Below are positions 28,024 through 37,560 of a stretch of 64,000 nt of DNA, one piece after another (positions within the stretch are counted from its first letter, which is position 1; each line of letters begins with the position of its first letter). The stretch covers positions 744,001 through 808,000 of the forward strand of contig NZ_CP095855.1 of NCBI RefSeq assembly GCF_023100805.1, given 5' to 3'. Position numbers and translations under genes: made by a program. Origin of the DNA: Chitinophaga filiformis (GTDB taxonomy: Bacteria; Bacteroidota; Bacteroidia; Chitinophagales; Chitinophagaceae). The notes under the pieces are model-generated. The model was given only the letters and a program-made list of their open reading frames with translations. It ran no database searches and was not told the origin of the DNA.

Positions 28024-28101
28024 CTGCACATAATGAACAACCGCAGTTAACATCCATTATGAACAAAAAGAACAGCGGATGATAAAATGAACACATTCCC
28101 A

Positions 28102-28563
28102 TTAATGGGGGATCTTTTCAAGGTCCCTGTAGGTTCTCACTGTCTCGTGCGAGCCTCTGAGCGCACCCTTCTGGTTAGCGATCAGTTCTCTTATGCTGTA
28201 GGGCATGGGGACGCTTGAGCGTAATACATCTTCATATGTTCTTTGTGCGGCGTCTTCTGCATATTCACAGGAAGACAGCAGTGCCTGACGGTCGTGTCCG
28301 GAAAAGGTAGCTTTCACATTCATCCAGGTTCTATAGAGTTTTCCATAAACGGAAGAGCCTTGTGCTACATCTCCGCCGCCGTCGAGTAATACATTGTTTA
28401 ACTGGTCAATATATGTAAGGCTTTCATCTGCCATTCTCTGAAATAAGGCCTTCAAGTCGGTATCTTCTGTTAACGCTATTGCTTTTTTATATCCCTCCAC
28501 ACGATCTTGATTGATCCTGACCAGATCACTCAGGGCTTCCAACAATTTTTCATTTAGTTGCAT
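28102..28563 (-). CDS. PA2169-type four-helix-bundle protein (DUF2383)
   Basis: A 153-residue all-helical protein. It starts at ATG 28563 (MQLNEKLLEALSDLVRINQD); the frame is open to a TTG at 28572, but the ATG is preferred. Ferritin-like helices can be seen, with DRVEGYKKAI, MADESLTYIDQLN and CEYAEDAAQRTYEDVL. The pattern matches the DUF2383/PA2169 family, whose members are often stress-related and whose function is not established. The small lmo0937-like gene upstream is of a kind also often stress-associated. Confidence 0.85.
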   Translation of the reverse strand: MQLNEKLLEALSDLVRINQDRVEGYKKAIALTEDTDLKALFQRMADESLTYIDQLNNVLLDGGGDVAQGSSVYGKLYRTWMNVKATFSGHDRQALLSSCEYAEDAAQRTYEDVLRSSVPMPYSIRELIANQKGALRGSHETVRTYRDLEKIPH

Positions 28564-28868
28564 GATAGTCAATTTTAAATTAATGCAATGACGATTAATA
28601 TATGTGAGGCAAAAATGTAACCAGTTTCTACGCTTAGATCAGGGTGGGTATGGTGGCCCATTCCAGCCCCTTACCTGGCGGGGATTTTGCCCTTGCTGGG
28701 GAATACACTCCACAAAGAAAAGCGCCTGAAAAATACTGGCATATATTGCTTAAAAAAGGGAAGAAGACGCTGTAACCCTTGTAAATATTGGATAATAGCC
28801 ATCCGTGCTTTTATTAACACTATCTGGCACAAATTTTTTACTCACTACTGTAACCAAATCTTATTGAT

Positions 28869-29021
28869 ATGAACGGCTTACTTTATTTGATCGCAGTGAT
28901 CCTCATTATCGGATGGATTCTGGGTGCGTTTGTTTACTCCGCCGGCAGTCTGATACATGTGCTGTTGGTATTAGCTATCATCGCTATTCTTGTAAATATA
29001 ATACGCGGCCGGGCAGTATAA
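28869..29021 (+). CDS. lmo0937-type small membrane protein
   Basis: A 50-codon gene reads MNGLLYLIAVILIIGWILGA and continues with two hydrophobic helices joined by YSAGSLIH, ending NIIRGRAV. This is the size and pattern of the lmo0937 family of tiny membrane proteins found near stress genes in Bacteroidota. The function is unknown. The gap 28564-28868 before it contains no other supported feature. Confidence 0.8.
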   Translation: MNGLLYLIAVILIIGWILGAFVYSAGSLIHVLLVLAIIAILVNIIRGRAV

Positions 29022-29050
29022 GCCAGGCAACCGAGCTCCATTGTGTGAAG

Positions 29051-29115
29051 AGGTAATCAGTCGTAGCAGAATATTCCGAGCGTTTATTTTGCTATGATCT
29101 GATTACCTTATTTTT
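29051..29115 (+). terminator. Terminator of the lmo0937-type gene
   Basis: AGGTAATCAG (29051-29060) pairs with CTGATTACCT (29099-29108). An inner TAGCA/TGCTA pair extends the structure, and the sequence TATTTTTCTT follows. Confidence 0.65.
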
Positions 29116-29272
29116 CTTCATAGCATCCATCCCAGTCGTCATAATCCATCAGCACAAAGCGGGTGTCCTTTTGCATTTCGAATTTGTTAACTGTTTCGCT
29201 GCCATCGGCCGCCCTGCCGACATCTATGACCCTGCTCTTCCAGCGGCACACTGATTGAAAAGTATTGCGCAT
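29108..29272 (-). CDS. Hypothetical 54-residue protein
   Basis: A short frame reads MRNTFQSVCRWKSRVIDVGR from ATG 29272 and ends DDWDGCYEEK. An ATG 21 bases upstream (29293) is also possible. It has a reasonable mix of residues but no recognisable domain, and it overlaps the terminator of the opposite-strand gene. It may be a real small gene. Confidence 0.3.
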   Translation of the reverse strand: MRNTFQSVCRWKSRVIDVGRAADGSETVNKFEMQKDTRFVLMDYDDWDGCYEEK

Positions 29273-29348
29273 ATGTCCACAACTGCTTGCCATACTGTAC
29301 AGAGATGAGCCACTTCATACTTCCTCCCCCCGGATGCTTCTCATTCAC

Positions 29349-29356
29349 TACTTTTG
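29349..29356 (+). promoter_or_regulatory. -7 element before the phytase-like gene
   Basis: TACTTTTG matches TAnnTTTG and ends 16 bases before the ATG at 29373. No clear -33 element is seen. Confidence 0.45.
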
Positions 29357-29372
29357 TGCGAGAAATTTTTAT

Positions 29373-30506
29373 ATGAAAAAATATATGCTGCTGGTGATGC
29401 TGTTAGGAGCTTGCACCACACTACATAGAACCCCTGTTAAGGATACCACGCTGCCATCCATTCATTCACTGACTTTGCTGCATAAATATATTGTGCCTTA
29501 CAATATGCCTTTTAACGGCACCACAGTAGGCGGGCTTTCCGGTATAGACTATGATAGTGCCCGGAAGGTATATTACCTGATCTGCGATGACCGTTCGGAG
29601 AGACAAGCTGCCAGGTTTTACACCATTCAGATACCGGAAAGCAACTACGACAGGGACAGTATCCGTTTTTCCCGTGTTACTTATCTGAAAACGCCGAATG
29701 GCAATGTTTATCCGTCAGCGAAGGCCCTCGCGCCCGATCCGGAGGCGATGCGTTACAACCCACATACCGGTCGTTTGGTATGGAGCAGTGAAGGGGAGAG
29801 GATCATCTCGGAGCAGGCGAATATTATTAACGACCCGGGAATATATGACATAGACACCATTGGCCGGTACCTTGACAGCTATCCATTGCCCGCGCAGTTT
29901 CATATGCATGCAACGGAAAACGGGCCAAGGCGGAATGGAGTATTTGAAGGCCTCGGATTTACACCCAATGGCCGCCATATGTTTGTAAGCCTGGAAGAGC
30001 CGCGATATGAAGACGGGCCCCGCGCTGATCTGAGGGATACAACAGCCTATACACGTATTATAAAGTACGACCTGCGTACCCGTCAGCCCATAGCTCAGTA
30101 TGCTTATAAGCTGGAACCAGTTGCACACCCATCCATACCTGGTAATGCCTTCCGTGTCAACGGCATCTCTGACATCCTGGTGCTATCGGAAACGCAGCTA
30201 TTGGTCATGGAACGTTCCTATTCTACAGGCGTGAAAAGCAACACCATTCGTGTATTTAAAGTAGATCTCCAACATGCAACAGATATTAAGGCAGTCAATT
30301 CATTGCGTGAAAACCCCCATTTTCTACCTGCACAAAAGTCTTTGCTCTTAAATTTTGATGACCTGGATACTTTTGTCGATAATGTAGAAGGAATGACGTT
30401 CGGGCCGATATTACCTAATGGCCACAGAAGTCTCATTTTTGTTGTCGACAATAATTTTGACAAAAATGAGGAGACGCAGTTTTACATCTTCGAAGTTGAA
30501 CAATAA
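29373..30506 (+). CDS. Esterase-like phytase-family lipoprotein
   Basis: A 377-residue predicted lipoprotein. The start MKKYMLLVMLLGACTT (lipobox LGAC) is preferred over an upstream ATG that would add 36 residues with no signal sequence. The body matches the beta-propeller family called esterase-like activity of phytase: GGLSGIDYDSARKVYYLICD, PDPEAMRYNPHTGRLVWSSE, GVFEGLGFTPNGRHMFVSLE, NVEGMTFGPILPNGHRSLIF. The true substrate is uncertain and could be a phosphoester or lipid ester. It probably acts in the periplasm or on the outer membrane. Confidence 0.87.
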   Translation: MKKYMLLVMLLGACTTLHRTPVKDTTLPSIHSLTLLHKYIVPYNMPFNGTTVGGLSGIDYDSARKVYYLICDDRSERQAARFYTIQIPESNYDRDSIRFSRVTYLKTPNGNVYPSAKALAPDPEAMRYNPHTGRLVWSSEGERIISEQANIINDPGIYDIDTIGRYLDSYPLPAQFHMHATENGPRRNGVFEGLGFTPNGRHMFVSLEEPRYEDGPRADLRDTTAYTRIIKYDLRTRQPIAQYAYKLEPVAHPSIPGNAFRVNGISDILVLSETQLLVMERSYSTGVKSNTIRVFKVDLQHATDIKAVNSLRENPHFLPAQKSLLLNFDDLDTFVDNVEGMTFGPILPNGHRSLIFVVDNNFDKNEETQFYIFEVEQ

Positions 30507-30536
30507 AGAATACTATTTTATCGGGAAAAATATATG

Positions 30537-30574
30537 AAACAGGAAAGTATGCCAAAATAATACTTTCCTGTTTT
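30537..30574 (+). terminator. Rho-independent terminator
   Basis: AAACAGGAAAGTAT (30537-30550) and ATACTTTCCTGTTT (30560-30573) form a 14-bp stem with a 9-base loop and T-rich 3' side. The AT-rich stretch 30575-30999 that follows is the long upstream region of the susC-like gene. I see no gene, sigma-factor gene or clear promoter pair in it. Confidence 0.82.
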
Positions 30575-30999
30575 GTCACTTTATGTCATTTTTCTGATTT
30601 ATATACAAATTGCGGAAATCCCTTTCTTATCCTCTCCCATAGCAGTTTTTCACCGTTCAAAACTTTTTTGCAAAAACGTTTTACTTTACTTGAAAAATAT
30701 TATACTTTTAACACGGAGTTACCATATTTATTCAAAAAGCCGAAATCGTTATAAAGAACTTGTGTATTGAACTAAAACTAAAATTCCGTAGCGTTATTTG
30801 GATCATTAATCATTAATTATTACTTGTAGCTTTTTCTTATCCGCACAGGATAACTATCAGCATTTTATTTTATTCTTTTTCATTACAGGCCACGTAAAAT
30901 AATGATGTAATGTAAATGTAACTGTCAGTAATAACTGTACTTGTCATGCTGCAATCGAATGTTGTAGCCCAGAACTCTATTATCTAAAACCTCCAGAAT

Positions 31000-33900
31000 A
31001 TGAAGTCTAAATTCACACGTTTCATGAGGGTTGCGGTGCAGGGCGCGCTAGCGTTGCTGTTAACACTGCCCGCATTCTCACAGGCCCGGAAAATTTCGGG
31101 TAGGGTCCTTGACAACAGGGATAATTCCCCGCTCCCCGGGGTTTCTGTACAAATTAAAGGTACCAGTAGCGGTACACAAACCAAACCAGATGGTACTTAT
31201 AGCATTGACGCACCATCCGGGAGTACCCTTGTGTTCTCTTTTATTGGTTATCTGACCCAGGAAAAAGTAGTTAATGGTGCTGCGACCATTAACGTCAGCA
31301 TGTCCTCTGACGTAAAATCATTACAGGACGTAGTAGTTGTAGGTTATGGTTCAACAAGACGTTCAGACCTGACAGGTGCGGTAGCTTCTGTTAAGACCGC
31401 ACAGCTGGAAGAAAGGCCCGCTGCGTCTGTGAACCAGGCATTGGCAGGCAGGATCCCGGGTGTACAGGTGAACACCAACTCCGGTCGTCCAGGTGGCCAG
31501 ACCAATGTGCGCATCCGTGGTTTCAGCTCTATCAATACTACCAACAACCCGCTCTATGTAATTGACGGAGTGGTAATTCCGGTAGGTGCGCAAACACAGA
31601 ACAGTAATGCAATTGACTTCTTAAACCCGAATGAAATAGCATCCGTAGAGGTACTGAAAGACGCTTCTTCCACTGCCATCTATGGTGCAAGAGGTGCGAA
31701 CGGTGTGATCCTGGTTACTACTAAAAGAGGTAATGCGAGCGGTAGCCGTGTTACTTATGACGTAGGCCTTGCTTATAACACCATCGGGCCTAAACGCGTT
31801 CATATGCTTAACGCAAAAGAATATATGCAGGTAGAAGACCTGGCATGGAAGAATGCAGAGATCTATGATCCGGAAGGATGGGCTAAGGGTAACTATATCT
31901 CTAAAGAGCCGAAACTAAAGAGAACCAATCCAGACCTGTTCGATGCTAACGGTAACCCAAAATATGACACCGACTGGTTTAAAGAATCAGTACAACATAA
32001 AGTGTCTCACAGCCACCAGTTAGGCTTTACAGGCGGTGATGAAAACAGCCAGTTCGGCCTGTTCCTGGGCTACAGGGATGACGAAGGGCTGCTGCTGAAC
32101 TCTTACCTGAAAAGATATTCTGCACGTTTCACCTTCGACAGCCAGATGAAAACATGGCTGAAAGTAGGTGGATCATTAGGTTACACCAACCAGAGTGAGA
32201 ACCTCGTAGATATCGGTACCGGCGGCCTGAACTCTGTTCGTATGATCACGGAGGCGCTGCCTTTCCTGCCGGTTAGAATGCCGAATGGTACTTTCAGCAA
32301 TAACAAGCTGTATCCTGGTGCTGAAGGTGGTTCCAACCCTGTACACATCCTGACAGACCGTAAATACATCCTCCAGACACAGAACGTACTGGGTAACGCA
32401 TATGCGACCGTCACCCTGGCAAAAGGCCTGGAATTCCGCAGCGTTGTAGGTGCTAACGTAGTGACCCGCGGCAGGAATGAATGGAACGGCCGCTCATTGA
32501 TAGACATTTCTGCTACCCAGAAAGGTATTGCCATCGTAGCTAACGACAGAGAAACATATTGGTCATTTGAAAACTACCTGACCTACAACAAACGTTTCAA
32601 TAAGGTTCACTCCATCAATGCATTGGCGGGTGTAGGCTGGCAGCAGGATGACATTTACGGTTTCAACGTACGTGGTGAGAACTTCTCTACTGACTACTTC
32701 GAAACTAACAGTATCGGTTCCGCGGGGCTGATCCCTTCATCAGGCGCAGCTTCCCGTAAACTTGGTTTTGCTTTCAACTCTTACTTTGGCCGTGTAAACT
32801 ATGGCTTTAAAGATAAGTACCTAGTTACCTTCACAGGTCGCGTGGATGGTTCTTCCAAATTCGGTCCTAACAACAAATATGCATTCTTCCCGTCTGCAGC
32901 ATTGGCATGGCGTGCCTCTGAGGAACCATTCCTGAAAGGCAATACAACCATTTCTACTTTGAAACTGCGTACGAGCTACGGTTTAACAGGTAACTCTGAG
33001 ATACCTCCTTACAGCTCTCTGGCCTTATTGACTGCAAGTAACGATTATGCCTTCCCACTGAACGGTCAGAAAGTACAGGGTGTAGGTACCAGCAGGCTCC
33101 CCAATCCGGATCTGAAATGGGAAAAGACCGCACAGTATGACTTTGGTGTGGAATTAGGTCTGTTAAAGAACAGGATCTCCCTGGAAGCCGATATTTACTA
33201 CAGGAAAACCACAGACATGCTGCTGGAAGCTCCTGTACCCACCACCAGCGGTTACACCAGTATCACAAAGAACATTGGTGCTATGGAAAACAAGGGTCTG
33301 GAAATTGGTCTGAATACTGTGAATATTGAGACCAAAAACTTCTCCTGGTCTACTACCTTCAACATCTCCTTCAACAAGAATAAAGTACTGGCACTGGCTA
33401 CTCCGGCCGATGTATTCGCTGTAGGAGGTCCTAACTTCACCAACCAGACAAACATCATCCGTGTAGGTGAGCCAGTAGGCTCTTTCTGGGGCCTGGTACG
33501 CGAAGGCACCTGGTCTTCAAAAGAAGCTGCAGAAGCAGCCCTGTTTAAAGATTACCGTGGCGGTAAACCAATCCTGCCTGGCGATATCAAATACCGCGAC
33601 GTGAATGGCGACCATGCCATTAATGACGCAGACCGTATGATCATCGGTAATGGTAACCCTGACGGATGGGGTGGTTTCTTCAACACCTTCAAATATAAGA
33701 ACCTGGACCTGACTGTTGAACTGCAGTTCGTGTATGGTAACGATGTGCTGAACATGACTCACCACTCCGGTGAAGACCGTACCGGTCTGGCAAACAGCTT
33801 CAAGTCTGTACTGAATTACTGGGTAAAAGATACTCACGAGAACACTGACATTGCAGCTCCACGCGATCCGAGCGCTGGTTATGTTACCAACGTGGATACC

Positions 33901-34158
33901 CGCTGGATAGAAGATGGTTCATTCCTCCGTGGTAAAAACCTTGCACTGGGTTATAACTTCTCAGCTGAAAAACTGAAACGTCTGCATCTCAGCAAACTGA
34001 GAGTATATGCTTCCGTACAGAACTTCTTCCTCGCTACTAAATTCAGCGGTAACGATCCTGAGGTAAGCACTTACTCACAGCCATTTGCACAGGGACAAAC
34101 ATTCTTTGATTATCCGAAACCAACTACGTTCCAGCTTGGTGCAAACGTTGCTTTCTAA
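31000..34158 (+). CDS. SusC/RagA family TonB-linked outer-membrane protein
   Basis: A 1052-residue TonB-dependent importer. It has a signal peptide (QGALALLLTLPAFSQA), a carboxypeptidase-regulatory-like domain (about 28-110; ISGRVLDNRDNSPLPGVSV), a plug (VVVGYGSTRRSDLTGAVASV, GRIPGVQV, IRGFSSINTTNNPLYVIDGV, VLKDASSTAIYGARGANGVI) and a C-terminal beta-barrel. There is no extra N-terminal signalling (STN) domain, so it probably does not drive an anti-sigma pathway. It pairs with the SusD-like gene 24 bases downstream. The nutrient is unknown, since no glycoside hydrolase or peptidase flanks it closely. Confidence 0.96.
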   Translation: MKSKFTRFMRVAVQGALALLLTLPAFSQARKISGRVLDNRDNSPLPGVSVQIKGTSSGTQTKPDGTYSIDAPSGSTLVFSFIGYLTQEKVVNGAATINVSMSSDVKSLQDVVVVGYGSTRRSDLTGAVASVKTAQLEERPAASVNQALAGRIPGVQVNTNSGRPGGQTNVRIRGFSSINTTNNPLYVIDGVVIPVGAQTQNSNAIDFLNPNEIASVEVLKDASSTAIYGARGANGVILVTTKRGNASGSRVTYDVGLAYNTIGPKRVHMLNAKEYMQVEDLAWKNAEIYDPEGWAKGNYISKEPKLKRTNPDLFDANGNPKYDTDWFKESVQHKVSHSHQLGFTGGDENSQFGLFLGYRDDEGLLLNSYLKRYSARFTFDSQMKTWLKVGGSLGYTNQSENLVDIGTGGLNSVRMITEALPFLPVRMPNGTFSNNKLYPGAEGGSNPVHILTDRKYILQTQNVLGNAYATVTLAKGLEFRSVVGANVVTRGRNEWNGRSLIDISATQKGIAIVANDRETYWSFENYLTYNKRFNKVHSINALAGVGWQQDDIYGFNVRGENFSTDYFETNSIGSAGLIPSSGAASRKLGFAFNSYFGRVNYGFKDKYLVTFTGRVDGSSKFGPNNKYAFFPSAALAWRASEEPFLKGNTTISTLKLRTSYGLTGNSEIPPYSSLALLTASNDYAFPLNGQKVQGVGTSRLPNPDLKWEKTAQYDFGVELGLLKNRISLEADIYYRKTTDMLLEAPVPTTSGYTSITKNIGAMENKGLEIGLNTVNIETKNFSWSTTFNISFNKNKVLALATPADVFAVGGPNFTNQTNIIRVGEPVGSFWGLVREGTWSSKEAAEAALFKDYRGGKPILPGDIKYRDVNGDHAINDADRMIIGNGNPDGWGGFFNTFKYKNLDLTVELQFVYGNDVLNMTHHSGEDRTGLANSFKSVLNYWVKDTHENTDIAAPRDPSAGYVTNVDTRWIEDGSFLRGKNLALGYNFSAEKLKRLHLSKLRVYASVQNFFLATKFSGNDPEVSTYSQPFAQGQTFFDYPKPTTFQLGANVAF

Positions 34159-34182
34159 TCTAACATTTATCAAGAAAAAGAG

Positions 34183-35757
34183 ATGCTCATGAAGAATTAT
34201 ATTAAAAAAACCGCGCTCAGCATATTGATCGGAGGCAGCCTGTTTATGACCGGTTGCTCCAACTTCCTGGATGAAAGCGATCCATCCAACCTTTCGCCAG
34301 ACAGCTATTATACCTTACCGGAACATGCTGATGCAGCAGTATATGCGGCTTATGCCCGTGCCCGTTTCATTGGAAGTGGCGCCGGTATCTTTTCTGCCAA
34401 CTTCCAGATGCTGGATGCTCCGACAGGTACTGCCGCAACAGCCACTGCCCAGAACTCTGACCTGAACAACCTGCTGGGTCTTGTATATGACGGAGACAAC
34501 CTGCATGTCAGGCAATTCTGGACAGGTGCCTACAGGGTAATAGCCCAGGCCAACCTTGCACTTGACAAGATACCCGGCATTCCTAATATGGATGAAGCGA
34601 TAAGAGCCCGGACGCTCGGTGAAGCTGCTTTCATGCGTGCCTGGTCTTACTTCTACATTGTAAGGCTTTGGGGTGATGTTCCTTTGATCACAAAACCACA
34701 AACACCTACTTCTCCTGATTTCTATCCTAAACGTACAAGCACAGACAGCGTATATGCGCAGATCGTTGCTGACCTGAAAATGGCTGAAGCAGCAGGACTG
34801 CCATGGATGGATGCTTCCGGTAGGGTAGGCCTCGCAGCTATCAAAACTGAACTGGCAAAAGTATATCTGACCATGGCCGGTTATCCGCTGAACAAGGGCG
34901 CAGAATATTACAGGCTGGCAGCAGACAAAGCAAAAGAAGTACTTGATTACGCTGCGGCTAATTCGTCTGAGTTGAACCTGTTCAACACTTATAACGATCT
35001 GCATAGTGTAACAAACAATAACAAAGTGGAACACTTGTTTGAAGTACAATATCTTGCTGATATAGAGGGTAATCCGATGCAGTCGCTGATGCTGCCAAAC
35101 AACTCCCTGACCAAAAACATCTCTGCTATGGGTAGCGGCGTAGGTAGCTCAATACCTACCCCTTCTTTCTATGACTCATACAAGAAGTTCGAGCCTAAAG
35201 ATAAACGTACAGATGAACAGCAATTCTTCTTCACTTCCTATTTCGTAGACGGTAAAGGAGATCCATTCAAATTAGACAGGCCTTATATATTCAAACACTT
35301 CGACATAGCTGCTCATGGTAAACCGGGTTCCCCTGGTACCGGCAGAAGTAACCTGAATATTCCTCAGATCCGCTTTGCCGAAACACTGTTGATCTATGCA
35401 GAAGCGCAGAACCAGGCAGATGGTAATCCTAATGTAGACGCATACACCGCATTAAACCGTGTACGTGGAAGGGCAGGGTTGGACCCATTATCAGGTCTGA
35501 CAAAAGATGCCTTTGAAGCCGCAGTATGGCGTGAGCGCTGGCATGAGTTCTCTTATGAAGGTATTACCTGGTTCGATATGGTACGCCTGAGAAAAGTATA
35601 CAACGAAGACAATAATGGCTTCGATAACTTTGTAGGGCACGTTAACAAAAACTCCGGTGCGGCACTGGCAGAAAAGCATCTGCTGTTCCCATTGCCCATC
35701 CAGGAAATGCGTAACAACCCGAATCTGAGACCTCAGAATCCAGGCTACGGTTCATAA
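34183..35757 (+). CDS. SusD/RagB family nutrient-binding lipoprotein
   Basis: The 524-residue surface lipoprotein caps the SusC barrel and captures the nutrient. The signal sequence ends in the lipobox MTGC (CSNFLDESDPSNLSPDSYY). Family segments include YAAYARARF, AEAAFMRAWSYFYIVRLWGD-type TPR (GEAAFMRAWSYFYIVRLWGD), IRFAETLLIYAEAQNQ, LNRVRGRAGL and the C-terminal LFPLPIQEMRNNPNLRPQNP. An ATG two codons downstream (34189) could be the true start. Asn/Gly-rich loops would line the ligand site. Confidence 0.96.
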   Translation: MLMKNYIKKTALSILIGGSLFMTGCSNFLDESDPSNLSPDSYYTLPEHADAAVYAAYARARFIGSGAGIFSANFQMLDAPTGTAATATAQNSDLNNLLGLVYDGDNLHVRQFWTGAYRVIAQANLALDKIPGIPNMDEAIRARTLGEAAFMRAWSYFYIVRLWGDVPLITKPQTPTSPDFYPKRTSTDSVYAQIVADLKMAEAAGLPWMDASGRVGLAAIKTELAKVYLTMAGYPLNKGAEYYRLAADKAKEVLDYAAANSSELNLFNTYNDLHSVTNNNKVEHLFEVQYLADIEGNPMQSLMLPNNSLTKNISAMGSGVGSSIPTPSFYDSYKKFEPKDKRTDEQQFFFTSYFVDGKGDPFKLDRPYIFKHFDIAAHGKPGSPGTGRSNLNIPQIRFAETLLIYAEAQNQADGNPNVDAYTALNRVRGRAGLDPLSGLTKDAFEAAVWRERWHEFSYEGITWFDMVRLRKVYNEDNNGFDNFVGHVNKNSGAALAEKHLLFPLPIQEMRNNPNLRPQNPGYGS

Positions 35758-35778
35758 GATCAGTTCCTTCCAATAAAT

Positions 35779-35816
35779 AAAATAGGCTGTATCAACGATG
35801 ATACAGCCTATTTTTA
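35779..35816 (+). terminator. Rho-independent terminator of the susCD pair
   Basis: AAAATAGGCTGTATCA (35779-35794) and TGATACAGCCTATTTT (35799-35814) form a 16-bp perfect stem with a 4-base loop, with T on the 3' side. Confidence 0.88.
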
Positions 35817-35820
35817 TTCC

Positions 35821-36035
35821 GATACCTGATGGGATCAGGTCTTCAGTTAAGTAATTCTCCGGACCTTCGTTTATTCCTAATACAGCACTTTTTCATTCGG
35901 ATAGCCGACAGAGGCTGGTCCTCATTTGGCTAATTCTCAAGTCCCTCGTTTATTCTGATATATCAACTTTTTACTCCGATACCTGATTGAGTCAGATCTT
36001 CATTCAAGTAGTTCCCAAGACCTTCGTCATCCTCT
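35821..36035. repeat. Degenerate 79-bp tandem repeat, about 2.7 copies
   Basis: Copies begin at 35821 (GATACCTGAT), 35900 (GATAGCCGAC) and 35978 (GATACCTGAT), giving periods of 79 and 78. Shared blocks include TAATTCTC/TAGTTCCC, ACCTTCGT/TCCCTCGT and TTTATTC. The third copy stops near the 3' end of map. Copies 1 and 3 can form a small hairpin (CCTGAT...ATCAGG in copy 1). Confidence 0.7.
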
Positions 36036-36052
36036 TTCTATTGAAGAGACTG

Positions 36053-36817
36053 TTAGTCCCATATCTCGTTGGATGCAGTCAGTATCACCGGCTGCCCGTC
36101 TGTTACAATGATCGTATGTTCATGCTGTGCTACAAAACTGCCGTCGTTGGTGACCAGTGTCCATCCATCGCCCATATCATAAGCGTAAGAAGCTCTTGTA
36201 GAGATGAATGTCTCAATGGCTACAACACTATTCTTCCGGAAGCGGTGCTTGTTCATGCGGTCGTAATAGTTCGGGATCTCTTTGGGCTCTTCATGCAGGC
36301 TTCTGCCTACGCCATGTCCCACCAGGTTCCTGATTACCCGGTAACCCATCTTCTTTGCTGTCGATTCTATAAGATGTCCTACATCCGCAATCCTCACACC
36401 ACCCCTGATCTCACTGATCGCCTTTTGCAATATCAGCTTTGATGCGTTCACCAGCGGGTTATGATTGTGAATATCATTTCCCAGTACAAATGATCCGCCG
36501 TTATCGCCCCAGTAGCCATTCAGTTCTGCAGAGACGTCAATATTCACCAGGTCTCCTTCCTGCAATATTTTGTTCCCCGTGGGGATGCCATGTGCCACCT
36601 CATTGTTCACACTGATGCAGGTCCAGCCAGGGAAGCCATACGTCAGCTTCGGTGCAGACTTCGCACCCATTTCGATCAGTAAGCGGCCGCCATATTCATC
36701 CAGCTCTTTTGCTGACATACCCGGGCAGGCATACTCCCTCATCTTCTTTAATGTAATACCAACTGCCTCGCTCACTGCCTGCATTCCCGACAGATCTGCA
36801 TTGGATGTTATAGACAT
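36053..36817 (-). CDS. map: Type I methionine aminopeptidase
   Basis: This enzyme removes the starting Met from new proteins. The 254-residue single-domain protein has all five metal ligands in order: the paired Asp of VNIDVSAELNGYWGDNGGSF, the His of LVGHGVGRSLHEEP, the Glu of ETFIS and the Glu of QHEHTIIV. It lies 8 bases after tmk on the same strand, so the two are probably co-transcribed. Confidence 0.96.
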   Translation of the reverse strand: MSITSNADLSGMQAVSEAVGITLKKMREYACPGMSAKELDEYGGRLLIEMGAKSAPKLTYGFPGWTCISVNNEVAHGIPTGNKILQEGDLVNIDVSAELNGYWGDNGGSFVLGNDIHNHNPLVNASKLILQKAISEIRGGVRIADVGHLIESTAKKMGYRVIRNLVGHGVGRSLHEEPKEIPNYYDRMNKHRFRKNSVVAIETFISTRASYAYDMGDGWTLVTNDGSFVAQHEHTIIVTDGQPVILTASNEIWD

Positions 36818-36825
36818 GATCTTAA

Positions 36826-37512
36826 TTATTTTGTGATATTCTGTATAATAGCTGCATGGATCTCGGCGATGGACTTCATCTTGCCCTCAGCATCGTAACA
36901 GGTGATCCTGGTAACGGAAGGGTCAGTATCTGCTAATATATCATACTCACGCTTCACCGCCAGCTGAAGGGAAAAATCCTTCTCATGAATATCCTCCTTT
37001 CCATTCAGGTATTTCCTTTCCTCGCCAGAACGCCGTTTTGTCAGCGACTGTTCTGTAAACGAAAAAGGAACGTCCAGATAAACAGAAAGGTCCGGCTGGG
37101 GAATACGGTTGTATTCATATTCAAACATGTTGATCCATTCACGCAGCTCATTTTTCTCTTTTTCTGTTTGCAGCTTCGCACACTGGAAGGCAATATTTGA
37201 CAACACATAACGGTCTACCAGTACTACATATCCGCTGGCCAGCCATTCGTTAATATTGTGTGCAAATGCCTTCCTGTCTTCGGCAAATATCAGCGCCACC
37301 AATTGAGGATGTACATTTTTCACGTCTCCGAACTCGCCCCGCAGGAATTTAGCGATCAGTTCCCCGAACACCCCCTCCTGTACAATAGGAAAATGTACAA
37401 ATCGTGTTTCTACACCCTGTTTATTAAAATATTCCGTCAGTAAAGCGATCTGGGTAGACTTACCCGCCCCGTCCAGTCCTTCAATAGCGATAAACCTGCT
37501 CTTATGCTGCAT
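36826..37512 (-). CDS. tmk: Thymidylate kinase
   Basis: It phosphorylates dTMP to dTDP for DNA synthesis. The start is ATG at 37512 (MQHKSRFIAIEGLDGAGKST), giving 228 residues; an upstream in-frame start at 37557 adds 15 residues unlike the family. The P-loop IEGLDGAGKST, the VLVDRYVLSNIAFQ segment and an Arg/Lys-rich LID (KRRSGEERKY) are visible. Confidence 0.92.
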   Translation of the reverse strand: MQHKSRFIAIEGLDGAGKSTQIALLTEYFNKQGVETRFVHFPIVQEGVFGELIAKFLRGEFGDVKNVHPQLVALIFAEDRKAFAHNINEWLASGYVVLVDRYVLSNIAFQCAKLQTEKEKNELREWINMFEYEYNRIPQPDLSVYLDVPFSFTEQSLTKRRSGEERKYLNGKEDIHEKDFSLQLAVKREYDILADTDPSVTRITCYDAEGKMKSIAEIHAAIIQNITK

Positions 37513-37560
37513 TAAAAAATCAGTTAAAACCAGCCGCGAAGATACCACTAATTCCACCAG

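Noticed and set aside
28687..28872. Open frame of 61 codons upstream of the lmo0937-type gene
   Set aside because: It is basic and random in composition and ends inside the start of a better-supported gene.
35821..36035. Possible CRISPR array
   Set aside because: The repeat unit is 79 bp, diverged, and lacks the repeat-spacer alternation; there are no cas genes in the window.
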